DNA of 64,000 bases from CAYVQE01 sp964454005 (GCA_964454005.1 CAYVQE010000011.1:21572-85571), one strand, 5' to 3'; positions 45,931 through 54,651 are shown, counted from the stretch's first letter. Numbers and translations: made by a program. Notes: a model not told the origin generated them from the sequence alone.

Positions 45931-48093
45931 ATGCTGCGGATGAGAGTGGGAAGAGTCGTTTCGTTGCTGGCTTCGATTCTGGTCATGGCCGGGCTGCTGG
46001 CCGCGGGCTGCGCCGGCGGGGGTGGTGGCGAGATATCCGAGGCCTTCGTGGTGCCGGCCGACAAGGCCGACGATTTCCTGTCCCTGAGCGCCCAGGAGTA
46101 CAAGCTCGAGGGCACCACCACCGTCACCCTGGAGCCGGAGCTGGCCGACGCCCCGCAAGAGCAGAAGCTGGCCCGGGTGCGCGAGCTCATCCCGCTCAAG
46201 CAGGTCGTCATCGGCTGGTTCCTCAACGCCTACCTCAAGCCGCACGACTCGCACTCCGACAGCGACTACGGCGGCTTCGACTGCCTGACCAAGAACGGCT
46301 CCTACGAAGACCTGGACATCACGCCGCTGGCCGACGGGCTGAGCTACTCCTTCCGCTTCCGCCAGGAGATCGGCGGCACCATGGACCTGCTCGAGAAGCT
46401 GCCGGCCGAGCCGCTGGGCGACGGCCGCTACCGCTTCGAGCTGACCATCGGCAAGATCGGCAACGACGAGATGGCCCGGCTGGAGACCAACCACGAGTGG
46501 TACCGCCGCGCGCCCTGGTCGGACTTCGATCCGGAGTCGGTCGATCCCGAGCGGCTGGAGACGGTGGAGCTGATCATCTGGGCCGAGCCGCGCTCGGTCG
46601 ACGCCTGGATCGACTCGGCGGCGCTGTTCGCCGATGGTGCGCTGAGCGTGGCGGTGCATTTCGGCTGGGACTACCACAACGCCTACCACCTGGAGCACTC
46701 GGCCGAGCTGTACCAGTGGCTGATCGATCGCGGCTACCGCTCGCCGGTCGACTCCTACGAGGAATACGACCGCAGCTCCGGGCCGCTGACCCGCACCATC
46801 CAGGCCTTCGGCCGGCCGGTCGAGGTCTCGGTCTGGCTCTACTGGGGTGAGCCCGGCAGCGACACCGACCCGGACACCGATGCCGGCGGCCGGCAGCTCG
46901 AGGCCGACATGCGCGACAGCTTCCGCACCAAGGAGGTGATCGTGTTCTCGGGCCACAGCGGGCCCTTCTACGGCTTCGCGCTGGCCAACTGGCGCCGCAC
47001 CCTGGAGGGCGATCTGGACGACAGCGAGATCGCCGAGCTCGACATGCCGGCCGACGTCTACCAGGTGGTGCTGGCCGAGGGCTGCGAGACCTACGCGCTG
47101 GGCCAGGCCTTCTGGGACAACCCCAACAAGTTGGATCGCACCACGCTCGACGTGCTGACCACCACCAGCTTCTCCAACGCGGCCGGCACCTCCACCCTGG
47201 AGGACTTTTTGCAGGCGGTGGCCGGCACCGGCCCGAGCGACGATCAGCATCGGGCCCAGACCTACGGCCAGCTGCTGCGCGACCTGGACTCCAACTCCTA
47301 CTGGTTCAACACCATGTACGGCGTGCACGGGCTGGATGACAACCCCCACCTGCACCCCTACGCCGAGCCGGCCCTGTACTGCACCGCCTGCGAGCGCGAT
47401 TCCGACTGCGGCCAGGGCCACAAGTGCGCTCGGGTCAACGAGCGCGAACGCGTCTGCCTGGGCCTGTGCACCGCCGCCGACGGCTGCCCGGCCGGCTGGC
47501 AGTGCATGGACGTGGCCTCGGGCTGGACGCGCCAGTGGCAGGCCTGCGTGCCGGCCAACCTGACCTGCGAGCAGGAGCCGGAGCCGCCGGCCGCACCGCA
47601 GCTGATGCTCAACGAGGTGCTGGCCGATCCGCCGCCGGGCCTTGCGGGCGACGCCAACGCCGACGGCGTGCGCGAGGCCAGCGCCGACGAGTTCGTCGAG
47701 ATCGTCAACTGCGGCAGCGGGCTGGTCGAGCTGGCCGGCTACGCCCTGGCCGATAACACCGGCACCCGCTTCGTGTTCCCGGCCGGCGCCACGCTGATGT
47801 CGGGCGAGGCGGTGGTGGTCTTCGGCGGCGGCCAGCCGCCGGCCGATCTGCACGGCAGCCTGACCCACGCGGCCGATTTCATGCTGGGGCTGAACAACTC
47901 CGGCGACGACGTGGTGCTGATCGCGCCCGACGGCAGCCAGGTCGACCGGCTCGGCTACGACTCCGCCTTCGGCGGCCGCGACTGCGCCATGGTGCGCGCC
48001 CGCGACGGCGATCCCGAGGCCGGCTGGGTGTCGCACTGCGACCACGGCACCCCCTTCTCGCCCGGCAGCCGCAGCGACGGCTCGCCCTTCTGA
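45931..48093 (+). CDS. lipoprotein with caspase-like His/Cys dyad candidate, EGF-like segment and lamin-tail domain
   Basis: A 720-residue protein from ATG 45931 with GGAGG five bases upstream; lipobox LLAAGC. A 400-residue N-terminal region contains KEVIVFSGHSGPFYGF followed by VYQVVLAEGCETYALG. This arrangement (hydrophobic strand then GH, hydrophobic strand then xGC) resembles the clan CD (caspase/gingipain) His/Cys dyad. A short Cys segment (CERDSDCGQGHKCARV) links to a C-terminal lamin-tail domain (LMLNEVLADPPPG, DEFVEIVNCGSGLVELAGY, GLNNSGDDVVLIAPDGSQV). No signal for activation is seen. The gene is the first and apparently only gene of its transcript. Peptidase function is inference. 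Confidence 0.8.
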   Translation: MLRMRVGRVVSLLASILVMAGLLAAGCAGGGGGEISEAFVVPADKADDFLSLSAQEYKLEGTTTVTLEPELADAPQEQKLARVRELIPLKQVVIGWFLNAYLKPHDSHSDSDYGGFDCLTKNGSYEDLDITPLADGLSYSFRFRQEIGGTMDLLEKLPAEPLGDGRYRFELTIGKIGNDEMARLETNHEWYRRAPWSDFDPESVDPERLETVELIIWAEPRSVDAWIDSAALFADGALSVAVHFGWDYHNAYHLEHSAELYQWLIDRGYRSPVDSYEEYDRSSGPLTRTIQAFGRPVEVSVWLYWGEPGSDTDPDTDAGGRQLEADMRDSFRTKEVIVFSGHSGPFYGFALANWRRTLEGDLDDSEIAELDMPADVYQVVLAEGCETYALGQAFWDNPNKLDRTTLDVLTTTSFSNAAGTSTLEDFLQAVAGTGPSDDQHRAQTYGQLLRDLDSNSYWFNTMYGVHGLDDNPHLHPYAEPALYCTACERDSDCGQGHKCARVNERERVCLGLCTAADGCPAGWQCMDVASGWTRQWQACVPANLTCEQEPEPPAAPQLMLNEVLADPPPGLAGDANADGVREASADEFVEIVNCGSGLVELAGYALADNTGTRFVFPAGATLMSGEAVVVFGGGQPPADLHGSLTHAADFMLGLNNSGDDVVLIAPDGSQVDRLGYDSAFGGRDCAMVRARDGDPEAGWVSHCDHGTPFSPGSRSDGSPF

Positions 48094-48207
48094 ACCGGGC
48101 TGCAGCCCCCTCGTCGCTGCCTCCGCGGCAGATGACCATGCTGGGAGAGTGCGAGCTGCTGGCGGCGGTTTTCCCGGACCCGATTCTTCGATAGACTCGC
48201 CTGCGCC

Positions 48208-49773
48208 ATGGCGGTGCGCCCCTTCGTGCAATGGCTCGGCAGCGCCGGGCTCGACTTCGGCCTGCCGGCCGAGGTGCTGCAGGCCGTCGAGCGCCACACC
48301 CGCGCCGGCCACGACCTGTACAGCCTGGCCGCCGACCCGGTGCTGCGCGCGGCCGGGCCGAGCGACGAGCACCTGCTGCGGCTGCGCCGGGCGGTGCGGC
48401 GCCGCCGGGCGCTGGAGCGCGAGGCCGAGGGGCTGGCGGCGCCGCCGCCCATCGGCTCCTGGATCGAGCTGCACGCCTGGCGCTGGGCGCTGCAAGCCGC
48501 GCCCGACGACGCCGCGCAGCAGAGCGCGCTGGCCGGGGCGCTGAGCGCCCTGGCCGCCGCCTGTATCGAGCGCGGCCGGTTGCGGCTGCACCTGCGCCGG
48601 GTCGAACCGACCCGGCGCAGGCGCCGCGCCGCCGATCCGCGGGCGGCTGAGCTGGCCGAACTGGCCGAGCACAGCGAGGGCTGCGCCGAGCTGCCGCCGC
48701 ACCGCTGGTTCAAGGTCAGCCGGGCGCTGGACGACGGCCTGCTGTGGGTCGAGCTGCTGTGCCCCGAAGGCGAGGCCGCCCGCCTGGCGCCGGCCGCGGC
48801 CGGCGCCGAGCGCATCCGCGGGCTGGAGCGGGCGGCGGCCCGGCCGGTGCTGGCCGCCATCGCCGCCCGGGCCGAGCGCGAGGCCATCGCCGGCGCGGCC
48901 GCGGGCATGCGCTCGCTGCTCGGCCGAGCGCCCATCGCCGGGCCGGTCGGCGGCCTGGTCGAGCACCGCGGCCGGCTGGGTGCGGCGGTGGTCTCAGACA
49001 GCGACAGCGCCCGGCGCGCCGACTTCGCCGCCGGCCAACTCGACCGCGCGGCCGCCTGGCTGGCCGATACCGGCGCGCGCCTGGTGGCCCTGGCGCGCCC
49101 GGGCAAGCGCGGCCGGGGCTGCGGGGTGGGCGCGGCGGTGCGGGCGCTGGCCGCGGGCGGGCTGGAGGCGGAGCCGGTGCGCGAGGCGGCCCTGCTGCAC
49201 CAGGCCCGCCGCCTGGCTCCACCCCTGGCGCAGGCCGCGGCCGAGGTGGCCGCCCGGCGGCTCAAGGATCCGCTTGCCGGCTTCGCCGACCTCGAGCCCG
49301 ACGCGCTGGGCCTGGGCGAGTACCTGGACCGGGTCGACGCCGAGCAGCTGCGCGAGGCGCTGGCCGACGCCCGGGCGGCGGCCGAGCGCGCGCGGGCCGG
49401 GGCGCCGGCCCGTGCGGCGGGGCTGGAGCGCGGTCTGCGGGCCGACGCGCTGGTGCGCGGCCTGGCCGATCTGCGCCCCGGCCTCGAGCTGACCGGCAAG
49501 GTGGTCAACCTGACCCACTTCGGCGCCTTCGTGGAACTCGGCTTGGAGCAGCAGGGCCTGATCCATCTGTCCGAGCTGGCCGAGCATCACGTGCGCCATC
49601 CATCCGAGGTGGTGGCGGTGGGCCAGACGGTGCGGGTGCGGGTGCTGGCGGTCGACGCCGAGCGCGGTCGCATCGGGTTGAGCCTGCGCGGTGATCGGTC
49701 GGCTCGGCGCCGTGGCGGCCGGCTGCAGCGCGGCGATGCGATCGCTGCGCTGGACGCGCTGTTCAAGAAGTGA
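48208..49773 (+). CDS. shortened Tex-like S1-domain RNA-binding protein
   Basis: A 521-residue protein at ATG 48208 with TAGACT 11 bases upstream. The S1 domain is C-terminal (PGLELTGKVVNLTHFGAFVE, QQGLIHLSELAEHHV, GQTVRVRVLAVDAERGRIG). The middle (about 330-420) matches the Tex core ARRLKDPLAGFADLEPDALG and GEYLDRVDAEQL. Typical Tex is about 770 residues and carries a helix-turn-helix/HhH region and the VNTAS segment between these parts; both are absent here. The N-terminal helices and a degenerate YqgF-like stretch are kept. A diverged Tex paralogue in transcription or RNA handling is the best guess. Confidence 0.75.
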   Translation: MAVRPFVQWLGSAGLDFGLPAEVLQAVERHTRAGHDLYSLAADPVLRAAGPSDEHLLRLRRAVRRRRALEREAEGLAAPPPIGSWIELHAWRWALQAAPDDAAQQSALAGALSALAAACIERGRLRLHLRRVEPTRRRRRAADPRAAELAELAEHSEGCAELPPHRWFKVSRALDDGLLWVELLCPEGEAARLAPAAAGAERIRGLERAAARPVLAAIAARAEREAIAGAAAGMRSLLGRAPIAGPVGGLVEHRGRLGAAVVSDSDSARRADFAAGQLDRAAAWLADTGARLVALARPGKRGRGCGVGAAVRALAAGGLEAEPVREAALLHQARRLAPPLAQAAAEVAARRLKDPLAGFADLEPDALGLGEYLDRVDAEQLREALADARAAAERARAGAPARAAGLERGLRADALVRGLADLRPGLELTGKVVNLTHFGAFVELGLEQQGLIHLSELAEHHVRHPSEVVAVGQTVRVRVLAVDAERGRIGLSLRGDRSARRRGGRLQRGDAIAALDALFKK

Positions 49774-49816
49774 TTGCATGGGGTGGGGGTTCACTCCACG
49801 GGAGGTGTGGCGGTCG

Positions 49817-50458
49817 ATGAAGACCTTGTCGCTGAACCATGGCGAACTCGCCGACGAACAGGCCGAACAGATCGTGCGCACGCTCGGCGATGGCGGGCTG
49901 GTCTGCCTGCCCTGCAACTCCAACTACCGGGTCCTGGCCGACCTGAACGACGAGGATGCGGTCACCCGGCTGCTGCAATCGAAGCGCCGCACGCGCAAGG
50001 CCCCTTCGCTGGTGTTCATCGATCGGGCCCAGACCCTGAGGCGGGTGGCCGCGGCCGTGGACCCCGGGGCCGAGAAGCTGGCCGCCCGCCTGTGGCCCGG
50101 ACCGCTGACCATCCTGTTCGCCCCCCATCCCGACCTGCCGCGCAGGGTGGTGCGCCAGCTGTGCAAGGCCAACGGCCGGCTGGGCGTGCGGGTCCCCGAC
50201 GATCCGGTGGCCCGGCGCGTGCTCGAGCGCTTCGGCGGTCCGCTGCTGGTCTCCTCGGCCAACAAGGAGCGCAAGCAGGGGGCCGGCTCGCCGGCCCAGG
50301 TGCGCAAGACCTTCATGGGCCGCGTCGATCTCTTCGCCGACGCCGGCGACCTGCCCGGCGCCGCCTCGTCGACCGTGGTCGAGATGCGCGACGGCCGGGC
50401 GGTGGTCACCCGCCCGGGGGCCATCGCCGAGGATCGGCTGCGGGCGCTCGGCGTTTGA
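49817..50458 (+). CDS. Sua5/YciO/YrdC-family protein
   Basis: A 213-residue protein from ATG 49817 (MKTLSLNHGELADEQAEQIV), GGAGGT 10 bases upstream. Family motifs: LGDGGLVCLPCNSNYRVLAD, KRRTRKAPSLVFID, LARLWPGPLTILF-like (AARLWPGPLTILFAPH), GRLGVRVPDDPVARRVLE and PLLVSSANKERKQG. The core binds RNA and ATP and makes threonylcarbamoyl-AMP for the t6A37 modification. Instead of the usual PT(D/E)TVYGL it has CNSNYRVLAD, as YciO-like members do. Co-oriented with the acyl-CoA synthetase, 21 bases apart. Confidence 0.88.
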   Translation: MKTLSLNHGELADEQAEQIVRTLGDGGLVCLPCNSNYRVLADLNDEDAVTRLLQSKRRTRKAPSLVFIDRAQTLRRVAAAVDPGAEKLAARLWPGPLTILFAPHPDLPRRVVRQLCKANGRLGVRVPDDPVARRVLERFGGPLLVSSANKERKQGAGSPAQVRKTFMGRVDLFADAGDLPGAASSTVVEMRDGRAVVTRPGAIAEDRLRALGV

Positions 50459-50479
50459 GCCCGGCGCGGAGGCGAGCGA

Positions 50480-52573
50480 ATGAAGGGATTTTTCTATCCG
50501 CGCAGCGTGGCCGTGGTCGGCGTCAGCGAGTCGCCGGATAACCTGGGGCTGCGCATCGCGGCCAACATGCACGAGTTCTCCTTCGACGGCATCATCTACC
50601 TGGTGGGCCCGCGCGGCGGGGTGGCCTTCGGCCGGCGCATCCACAAGTCGGTCTCCGACATCCCCGACCAGGTGGACCTGGCCGTGATCCTGGTGCCGGC
50701 CCGTTTCGTGCCGGGCGTGATGGAGGAGTGCGGCAAGAAGGGCATCCGGCGGGTGATCGTGGAGACGGCCGGCTTCTCCGAGTACGGCGCGGCTGGCCGC
50801 GAGATCGAGCAGGAAGTCGTGCGGGTGGCCGCCGCGTACAACATCCGCTTCATCGGGCCCAACTGCATCGGGGTGTGCAACCTGGACAACGGCCTGGTGG
50901 TGCCCTTCGCCGGGCTCAAGGACGTGTTCGCCCGCGGGCGGGTGTCGATCATCTCGCAGAGCGGCGGGGTGGGGCTGAGCTACCTCAACGTGTTGGCCAG
51001 CGAGAACCTGGGCTGGTCCAAGTTCGCCTCGATCGGAAACAAGCTCGACGTGGACGAGTGCGATCTGCTTGAGTACCTGATCGAGGACGAGCAGACCGAC
51101 ATCATCTGCATGTACCTCGAGAGCATCTCGGACGGCCGGCGGCTGATGTCGCTGGCGCGGCGCAGCGCCAAGCCGATCCTGGTGCACAAGTCGAACACCG
51201 GCCAGCTGGCCGCCGAGATCGCCCAGTCGCACACCGCCTCGCTCAGCTCCGACGACGCGGTGGTCTCGGCCGCCTTCGCCCAGATGGGCCTGGCGCGCTT
51301 CAACGACGCCGACACCCTGGTCAACTACCTCAAGATCCTGCCGCTGCCGCAGCTGCGCGGCAACCGACTGGCGGTGGTGTCGCGCTCCGGCGGCCACGCC
51401 GTGATCGCGGCCGACGCCTGCGAGCAGGCCGGCTTCCGGCTGGTGCGCTTCCCGGATGCCTTCCTGGACGAGATCGAGCAGCATTTCCGCGCCAACGTCA
51501 TCCAGCTGACCAACCCGCTCGATCTGGGCGACCTGTTCGACTTCGACGTCTATTCGCACATCGTCGAGCAGACGCTGAAGCTCGACGAGGTCGATGGGGT
51601 GGTCTTTTTGCACACCTACGTCGCCGCGGTCGAGGGTCAAGCCTCGCAGGCTTTGTTCCGGCGCATCGAGGAGATGTCCTTCCGCTACGACAAGCCGGTG
51701 GCCATCTGCGTGGCCACCGACGAGGCCGAGATGTCCAAGCTGCGCCGGACCCTGCCGCACCCGGTCTACACCGAGGTCGAGGACGCCATCCACTCGCTGG
51801 CGCTGGTGCGCGACTTCGATCACCAGGCCCGGCCCGAGCCGCAGCTGCCGGCGGGAGAGATCGACCGCGAGGCGGTGGCCGCCATCCTGGACCGCTGCCT
51901 GGCCGAGGCTCGCGACCCGCTGCTCGACGAGAGCCTGGAGATGCTGCGGGCTGCCGGGCTGCCGGTGGCGCCCTACCGGGTGGTCGAGGATCTGGCCGGG
52001 GCCCAGGCCGCCTTCGCGGCCTTCGAGCGACCCCTGGCGTTGAAGCTGATCGCGGCCGAGGCCAGCCACAAGACCGACGTCGGCGGGGTGGCGCTGAGCC
52101 TGCGCACTCCGGAGGCCCTGCGCGCCGGCTGGCAGCGGATGGAGGCGGCGGCCGCCCAGGCCGGGGTGCGCGGGCCGGTGCGGGTGCTGGCCCAGCCCAT
52201 GGTACGCGACGGCATGGAGATCATTCTGGGCGCCCGGCGCGATCCCGTCTTCGGCCCCATCGTGCTGGTGGGCCTGGGCGGCATCTTCGTCGAGATGTTC
52301 AAGGACGTGGCCATACGCCTGGTGCCTTTCGATGAGGACGAGCCGGAGCGCATGATCCGCCAGCTGCGCGCCTTTCCGCTGCTGCGCGGGGCGCGCGGCC
52401 AGGCGCCGCGGGAGCTCGGGGCGGTGCGCGCCGGCATCTGCGCCATCGCCCGGCTGATCGCCGGATTCGACGCGATCGGGGAGCTGGATCTGAACCCGCT
52501 GCTGGTGTTGGCCGAGGGGCAGGGGGCGATGGCGGTCGACGCCCGCATCGGGCTGCGCCGGTCCGGCGACTGA
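50480..52573 (+). CDS. acyl-CoA synthetase (ADP-forming), acetate-CoA-ligase type
   Basis: A 697-residue protein from ATG 50480 with GGAGGCGAGC upstream. CoA-binding domain 2 at about 1-130 (SVAVVGVSESPDNLGLRI), a succinyl-CoA-ligase-like domain (VSIISQSGGVGLSYL, IGNKLDVDECDLLEYL, CMYLESISDGRR) and a C-terminal ATP-grasp domain (PLALKLIAAEASHKTDVGGV, PIVLVGLGGIFVEMFKDVA, IGELDLNPLLVL). Such enzymes make ATP from acyl-CoA, ADP and Pi. The phosphoryl-carrying His is not clear by eye. It lacks the GNAT domain of Pat-type acetyltransferases. Followed by an FHA gene after 31 bases. Confidence 0.93.
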   Translation: MKGFFYPRSVAVVGVSESPDNLGLRIAANMHEFSFDGIIYLVGPRGGVAFGRRIHKSVSDIPDQVDLAVILVPARFVPGVMEECGKKGIRRVIVETAGFSEYGAAGREIEQEVVRVAAAYNIRFIGPNCIGVCNLDNGLVVPFAGLKDVFARGRVSIISQSGGVGLSYLNVLASENLGWSKFASIGNKLDVDECDLLEYLIEDEQTDIICMYLESISDGRRLMSLARRSAKPILVHKSNTGQLAAEIAQSHTASLSSDDAVVSAAFAQMGLARFNDADTLVNYLKILPLPQLRGNRLAVVSRSGGHAVIAADACEQAGFRLVRFPDAFLDEIEQHFRANVIQLTNPLDLGDLFDFDVYSHIVEQTLKLDEVDGVVFLHTYVAAVEGQASQALFRRIEEMSFRYDKPVAICVATDEAEMSKLRRTLPHPVYTEVEDAIHSLALVRDFDHQARPEPQLPAGEIDREAVAAILDRCLAEARDPLLDESLEMLRAAGLPVAPYRVVEDLAGAQAAFAAFERPLALKLIAAEASHKTDVGGVALSLRTPEALRAGWQRMEAAAAQAGVRGPVRVLAQPMVRDGMEIILGARRDPVFGPIVLVGLGGIFVEMFKDVAIRLVPFDEDEPERMIRQLRAFPLLRGARGQAPRELGAVRAGICAIARLIAGFDAIGELDLNPLLVLAEGQGAMAVDARIGLRRSGD

Positions 52574-52604
52574 GCCCGGGCGGGCCGAGGTCGGGGAGGC
52601 TGCG

Positions 52605-52982
52605 ATGGGTGGGCCGCTGGAATGGGATGACGAGGACGAGGTGACCCGCGACGCCGAGGTCGCCCACCGGCCGGGCGGGCTGCAGCAGCGCCGCTACTGC
52701 CTGCACCTGATCGAGGGGCCCGCGGCGCCGCGGCGCTACGCTTTGGAGCGCGATCGGCTGCTGGTCGGCCGCGCCGTCGATGCCGACCTGCGCATCAACG
52801 CCAGCTCCATCTCCCGCCACCACGCCCTGCTCAGCCGCCGGGGGCCCGAGATCCAGGTGCGCGATCTGAACAGCCGCAACGGCCTCTACCTCAACGGGGT
52901 GCGGGTCCACTCGGCTGTGCTGCGCCCCGGAGACCAGCTGCAGCTCGGCGATCTGTTGTTTCGCTTCGATACCGATTCCTGA
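52605..52982 (+). CDS. small FHA-domain protein
   Basis: A 125-residue protein from ATG 52605 with GGGGAGG upstream. FHA core: RLLVGRAVDADLRINASSIS, the RHHALLSRRG loop, then VRDLNSRNGLYLNGVRVHS and LQLGDLLFRF. FHA domains bind phosphothreonine; this one is nearly the whole protein, with a short acidic N-terminus (WDDEDEV). It may read signals from Ser/Thr kinases such as the one at 28.8-30.5 kb, though not linked in an operon. It follows the acyl-CoA synthetase gene by 31 bases. Confidence 0.92.
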   Translation: MGGPLEWDDEDEVTRDAEVAHRPGGLQQRRYCLHLIEGPAAPRRYALERDRLLVGRAVDADLRINASSISRHHALLSRRGPEIQVRDLNSRNGLYLNGVRVHSAVLRPGDQLQLGDLLFRFDTDS

Positions 52983-53106
52983 TGGCTGTTGCATGCAACG
53001 GAACTGTGGCCATGAGAGGTGTTGCATTTGATGCTTGCGGGGCTTGGCTTTCCGCATCGACGGGAATTATCCAAAAATAGTAGCAGTTTGAGCGATGACA
53101 CGGGGC

Positions 53107-53122
53107 TGGCATCATCGTTGCA
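53107..53122 (+). promoter_or_regulatory. sigma-54-like promoter of trxA
   Basis: TGGCAT-CATCG-TTGCA has the -24 (TGGCA) and -12 (TTGCA) elements with GG to GC spacing of 10 bases; one mismatch (T for C in the -24 box). About 63 bases upstream of ATG 53186. Confidence 0.45.
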
Positions 53123-53185
53123 CCAGTAAGCGGTGTCGAGGAAGGGCAATACGGCGCCAGACGCCACAGCCGCAAAGGAGAGGTC

Positions 53186-53575
53186 ATGGCCAAGGTCATC
53201 GAGGTCGGCGACGACAACTTCGAATCCCAGGTGGTGGAGTCCGATCTGCCGGTGCTGGTGGATTTCTGGGCACCGTGGTGCGGTCCCTGCAAGATGGTCG
53301 GGCCGATCATGGAGCAGCTGGCCGCGGAGTACGCCGATCGCGTCAAGGTGGTCAAGGTCGACACCCAGAAGAACCAGAAGGTGCCGGTGCGCCTGGGCGT
53401 GCGCTCCATCCCGACCGTGCTGCTGTTCCACGGCGACGAGGTGCTCGACGCCTTCGTCGGCGCGCGGCCCAAGATGGCCTACGCCAAGGCGCTGGACAAG
53501 ACATTGAAGAAGCTCGACAAGCAGCGCCGCAAGGAAGAGAAGAAGCAGGCCAAACAGGCCCAGAAACAAGCCTGA
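53186..53575 (+). CDS. trxA: thioredoxin
   Basis: A 129-residue thioredoxin from ATG 53186 with GGAGAGG upstream. Active site WAPWCGPCKMVGP, VKVDTQKNQK, the cis-Pro segment RSIPTVLLFHGDEV and ARPKMAYAKALDK. Beyond the usual ~107 residues there is a Lys/Gln-rich basic tail (KKLDKQRRKEEKKQAKQAQK), about 20 residues longer than E. coli TrxA. A general cytoplasmic disulfide reductase is expected. Next to it lies an FmdB-type zinc-ribbon gene on the same strand. Confidence 0.95.
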   Translation: MAKVIEVGDDNFESQVVESDLPVLVDFWAPWCGPCKMVGPIMEQLAAEYADRVKVVKVDTQKNQKVPVRLGVRSIPTVLLFHGDEVLDAFVGARPKMAYAKALDKTLKKLDKQRRKEEKKQAKQAQKQA

Positions 53576-53652
53576 GCGCCAGGCTGCGAATCGCCTGGGC
53601 GCTTCAGGCCGGGGCCGGGTCGAAACGGTCCGGCCGCGGCACGGAGTCGATC

Positions 53653-53853
53653 ATGCCCATGTACGAGTACACCTGCAGCAGCTGCGGCGAGAGTTTCGAG
53701 CTGTTGCGCAGCGCCGACGAAAGAGACCAGGCCAGCCAGTGTCCCCACTGCCAAGCCGAGGCCGAGCATCCCAGGGCCGCCTCGCTGTTCGCCGGCGTCA
53801 GCAAGAGCGGCAGCACCGGCAGCTGCGCCCCCGGCCCCGCCGGCGGCGGGTGA
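53653..53853 (+). CDS. FmdB-family zinc-ribbon protein
   Basis: A 66-residue protein from ATG 53653 (MPMYEYTCSSCGESFELL), with CxxC at the start and QCPHCQAEAEHPRAA later. FmdB-type proteins are small zinc ribbons of uncertain, possibly transcription-linked, function. A tail with SGSTGSCAPGPAGGG is low-complexity. Seventy-seven bases after trxA on the same strand. Confidence 0.85.
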   Translation: MPMYEYTCSSCGESFELLRSADERDQASQCPHCQAEAEHPRAASLFAGVSKSGSTGSCAPGPAGGG

Positions 53854-53922
53854 GGCATCTGAGCGCGTCCCGGTCGGGACGCGAACAAGCCGGATTTGAC
53901 CCACTCGGAGTGGCGTTCCAGG

Positions 53923-54309
53923 CTACAGCTCTGCCCGGTCGATGCCGACCTGCTCGGCCACCGCGGTCAGGCGGAGATCGTAGCTCGCCAGCGCGATGGA
54001 TTGCCCCCGGGACGCCAAGTACAGCGCCGAGGCCAGGTGCAGCGCATCCAGGGTGAGCAGGGGCTGGGGAAACGGCTCCAGGGCCCGTTCCAGCACCACC
54101 GGCGAAAGCTCTAGAAAAGAGACCCGTCCGAGCAAATCGCGGGCCGCCTGGCCATGGCTGGTGGCCAGATTTCGGGCGTTCAGGCGGGTCCAGACCTCGT
54201 ACTCCAGCAAGCGGCTCGAGCACAGGGTCTCGGGCCACAGCTCGGGCGGGGGCCGGCGGTCTTCGGCCAGCAGCTGGGCCAACAGGACGGAAGTGTCGAG
54301 GTAGATCAT
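53923..54309 (-). CDS. PIN-domain toxin (VapC family)
   Basis: A 128-residue PIN protein. Acidic residues of the nuclease site are visible: MIYLDTSVLLAQL, LLEYEVWTRLN, LTLDALHLASALYL and ALASYDLRLTAVA. VapC toxins are ribonucleases that cleave tRNA or rRNA. Its start overlaps the antitoxin stop by four bases (54306-54309), so the pair is co-translated. No toxin truncation seen. Confidence 0.9.
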   Translation of the reverse strand: MIYLDTSVLLAQLLAEDRRPPPELWPETLCSSRLLEYEVWTRLNARNLATSHGQAARDLLGRVSFLELSPVVLERALEPFPQPLLTLDALHLASALYLASRGQSIALASYDLRLTAVAEQVGIDRAEL

Positions 54310-54596
54310 CGATCGGCCCGGTCAGCGTCGAGTTCGCCGAGGATGGTGCCCAGTGACGCCACCGCTTCGCTTTCGGGCGGCGGACCCGGCGGTAGGATGG
54401 CCGGTGTCAGCAGGCCCTGCCGGACCATGTCGGCCAACTGGGCGTCGGCCACGTGGCGCGCGCGCGTCGAGCGCGCCGGAACCAGCTCGGCCACCACCTG
54501 ATCGCGATCGGTGATCAGCACGGCTTCGCCCGCCGCTGCGATCTTGATGTAGTGGCAGAGCTTGTTCTTGAGGGCTCTGATGCCGACGGTCTTCAT
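54306..54596 (-). CDS. Phd/YefM-type antitoxin
   Basis: A 96-residue protein from ATG 54596 (MKTVGIRALKNKLCHYIK), the standard Phd start; an ATG-less longer frame upstream is not used. VLITDRDQVVAELVP is the family's second strand. The C-terminal half is extended and acidic (PPGPPPESEAVASLG; ELDADRADR) and would wrap the toxin. It precedes vapC in a four-base overlap. Autoregulation is suggested by the repeat directly in front of the start. Confidence 0.88.
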   Translation of the reverse strand: MKTVGIRALKNKLCHYIKIAAAGEAVLITDRDQVVAELVPARSTRARHVADAQLADMVRQGLLTPAILPPGPPPESEAVASLGTILGELDADRADR

Positions 54597-54600
54597 GAAC

Positions 54601-54628
54601 CCATTGTAGCCACCTGTAGCCACAATGG
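54601..54628 (-). promoter_or_regulatory. operator-like repeats upstream of the toxin-antitoxin operon
   Basis: The inverted repeat CCATTGT...ACAATGG (54601-54607 and 54622-54628) encloses two direct copies of TGTAGCCAC at 54605-54613 and 54615-54623, spaced 10 bases. It lies just before the antitoxin start, where Phd or YefM dimers usually bind. Confidence 0.6.
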
Positions 54629-54651
54629 TCAAGCTCGGATTCGCCGGCGGG

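Noticed and set aside
45160..48966. 1268-residue open frame on the minus strand
   Set aside because: Antisense to bioY, the lamin-tail gene and the Tex-like gene, all of which have domain motifs and start signals on the plus strand.
49763..52069. 768-residue open frame on the minus strand
   Set aside because: Antisense to the Sua5-like and acyl-CoA synthetase genes; no recognisable domain.
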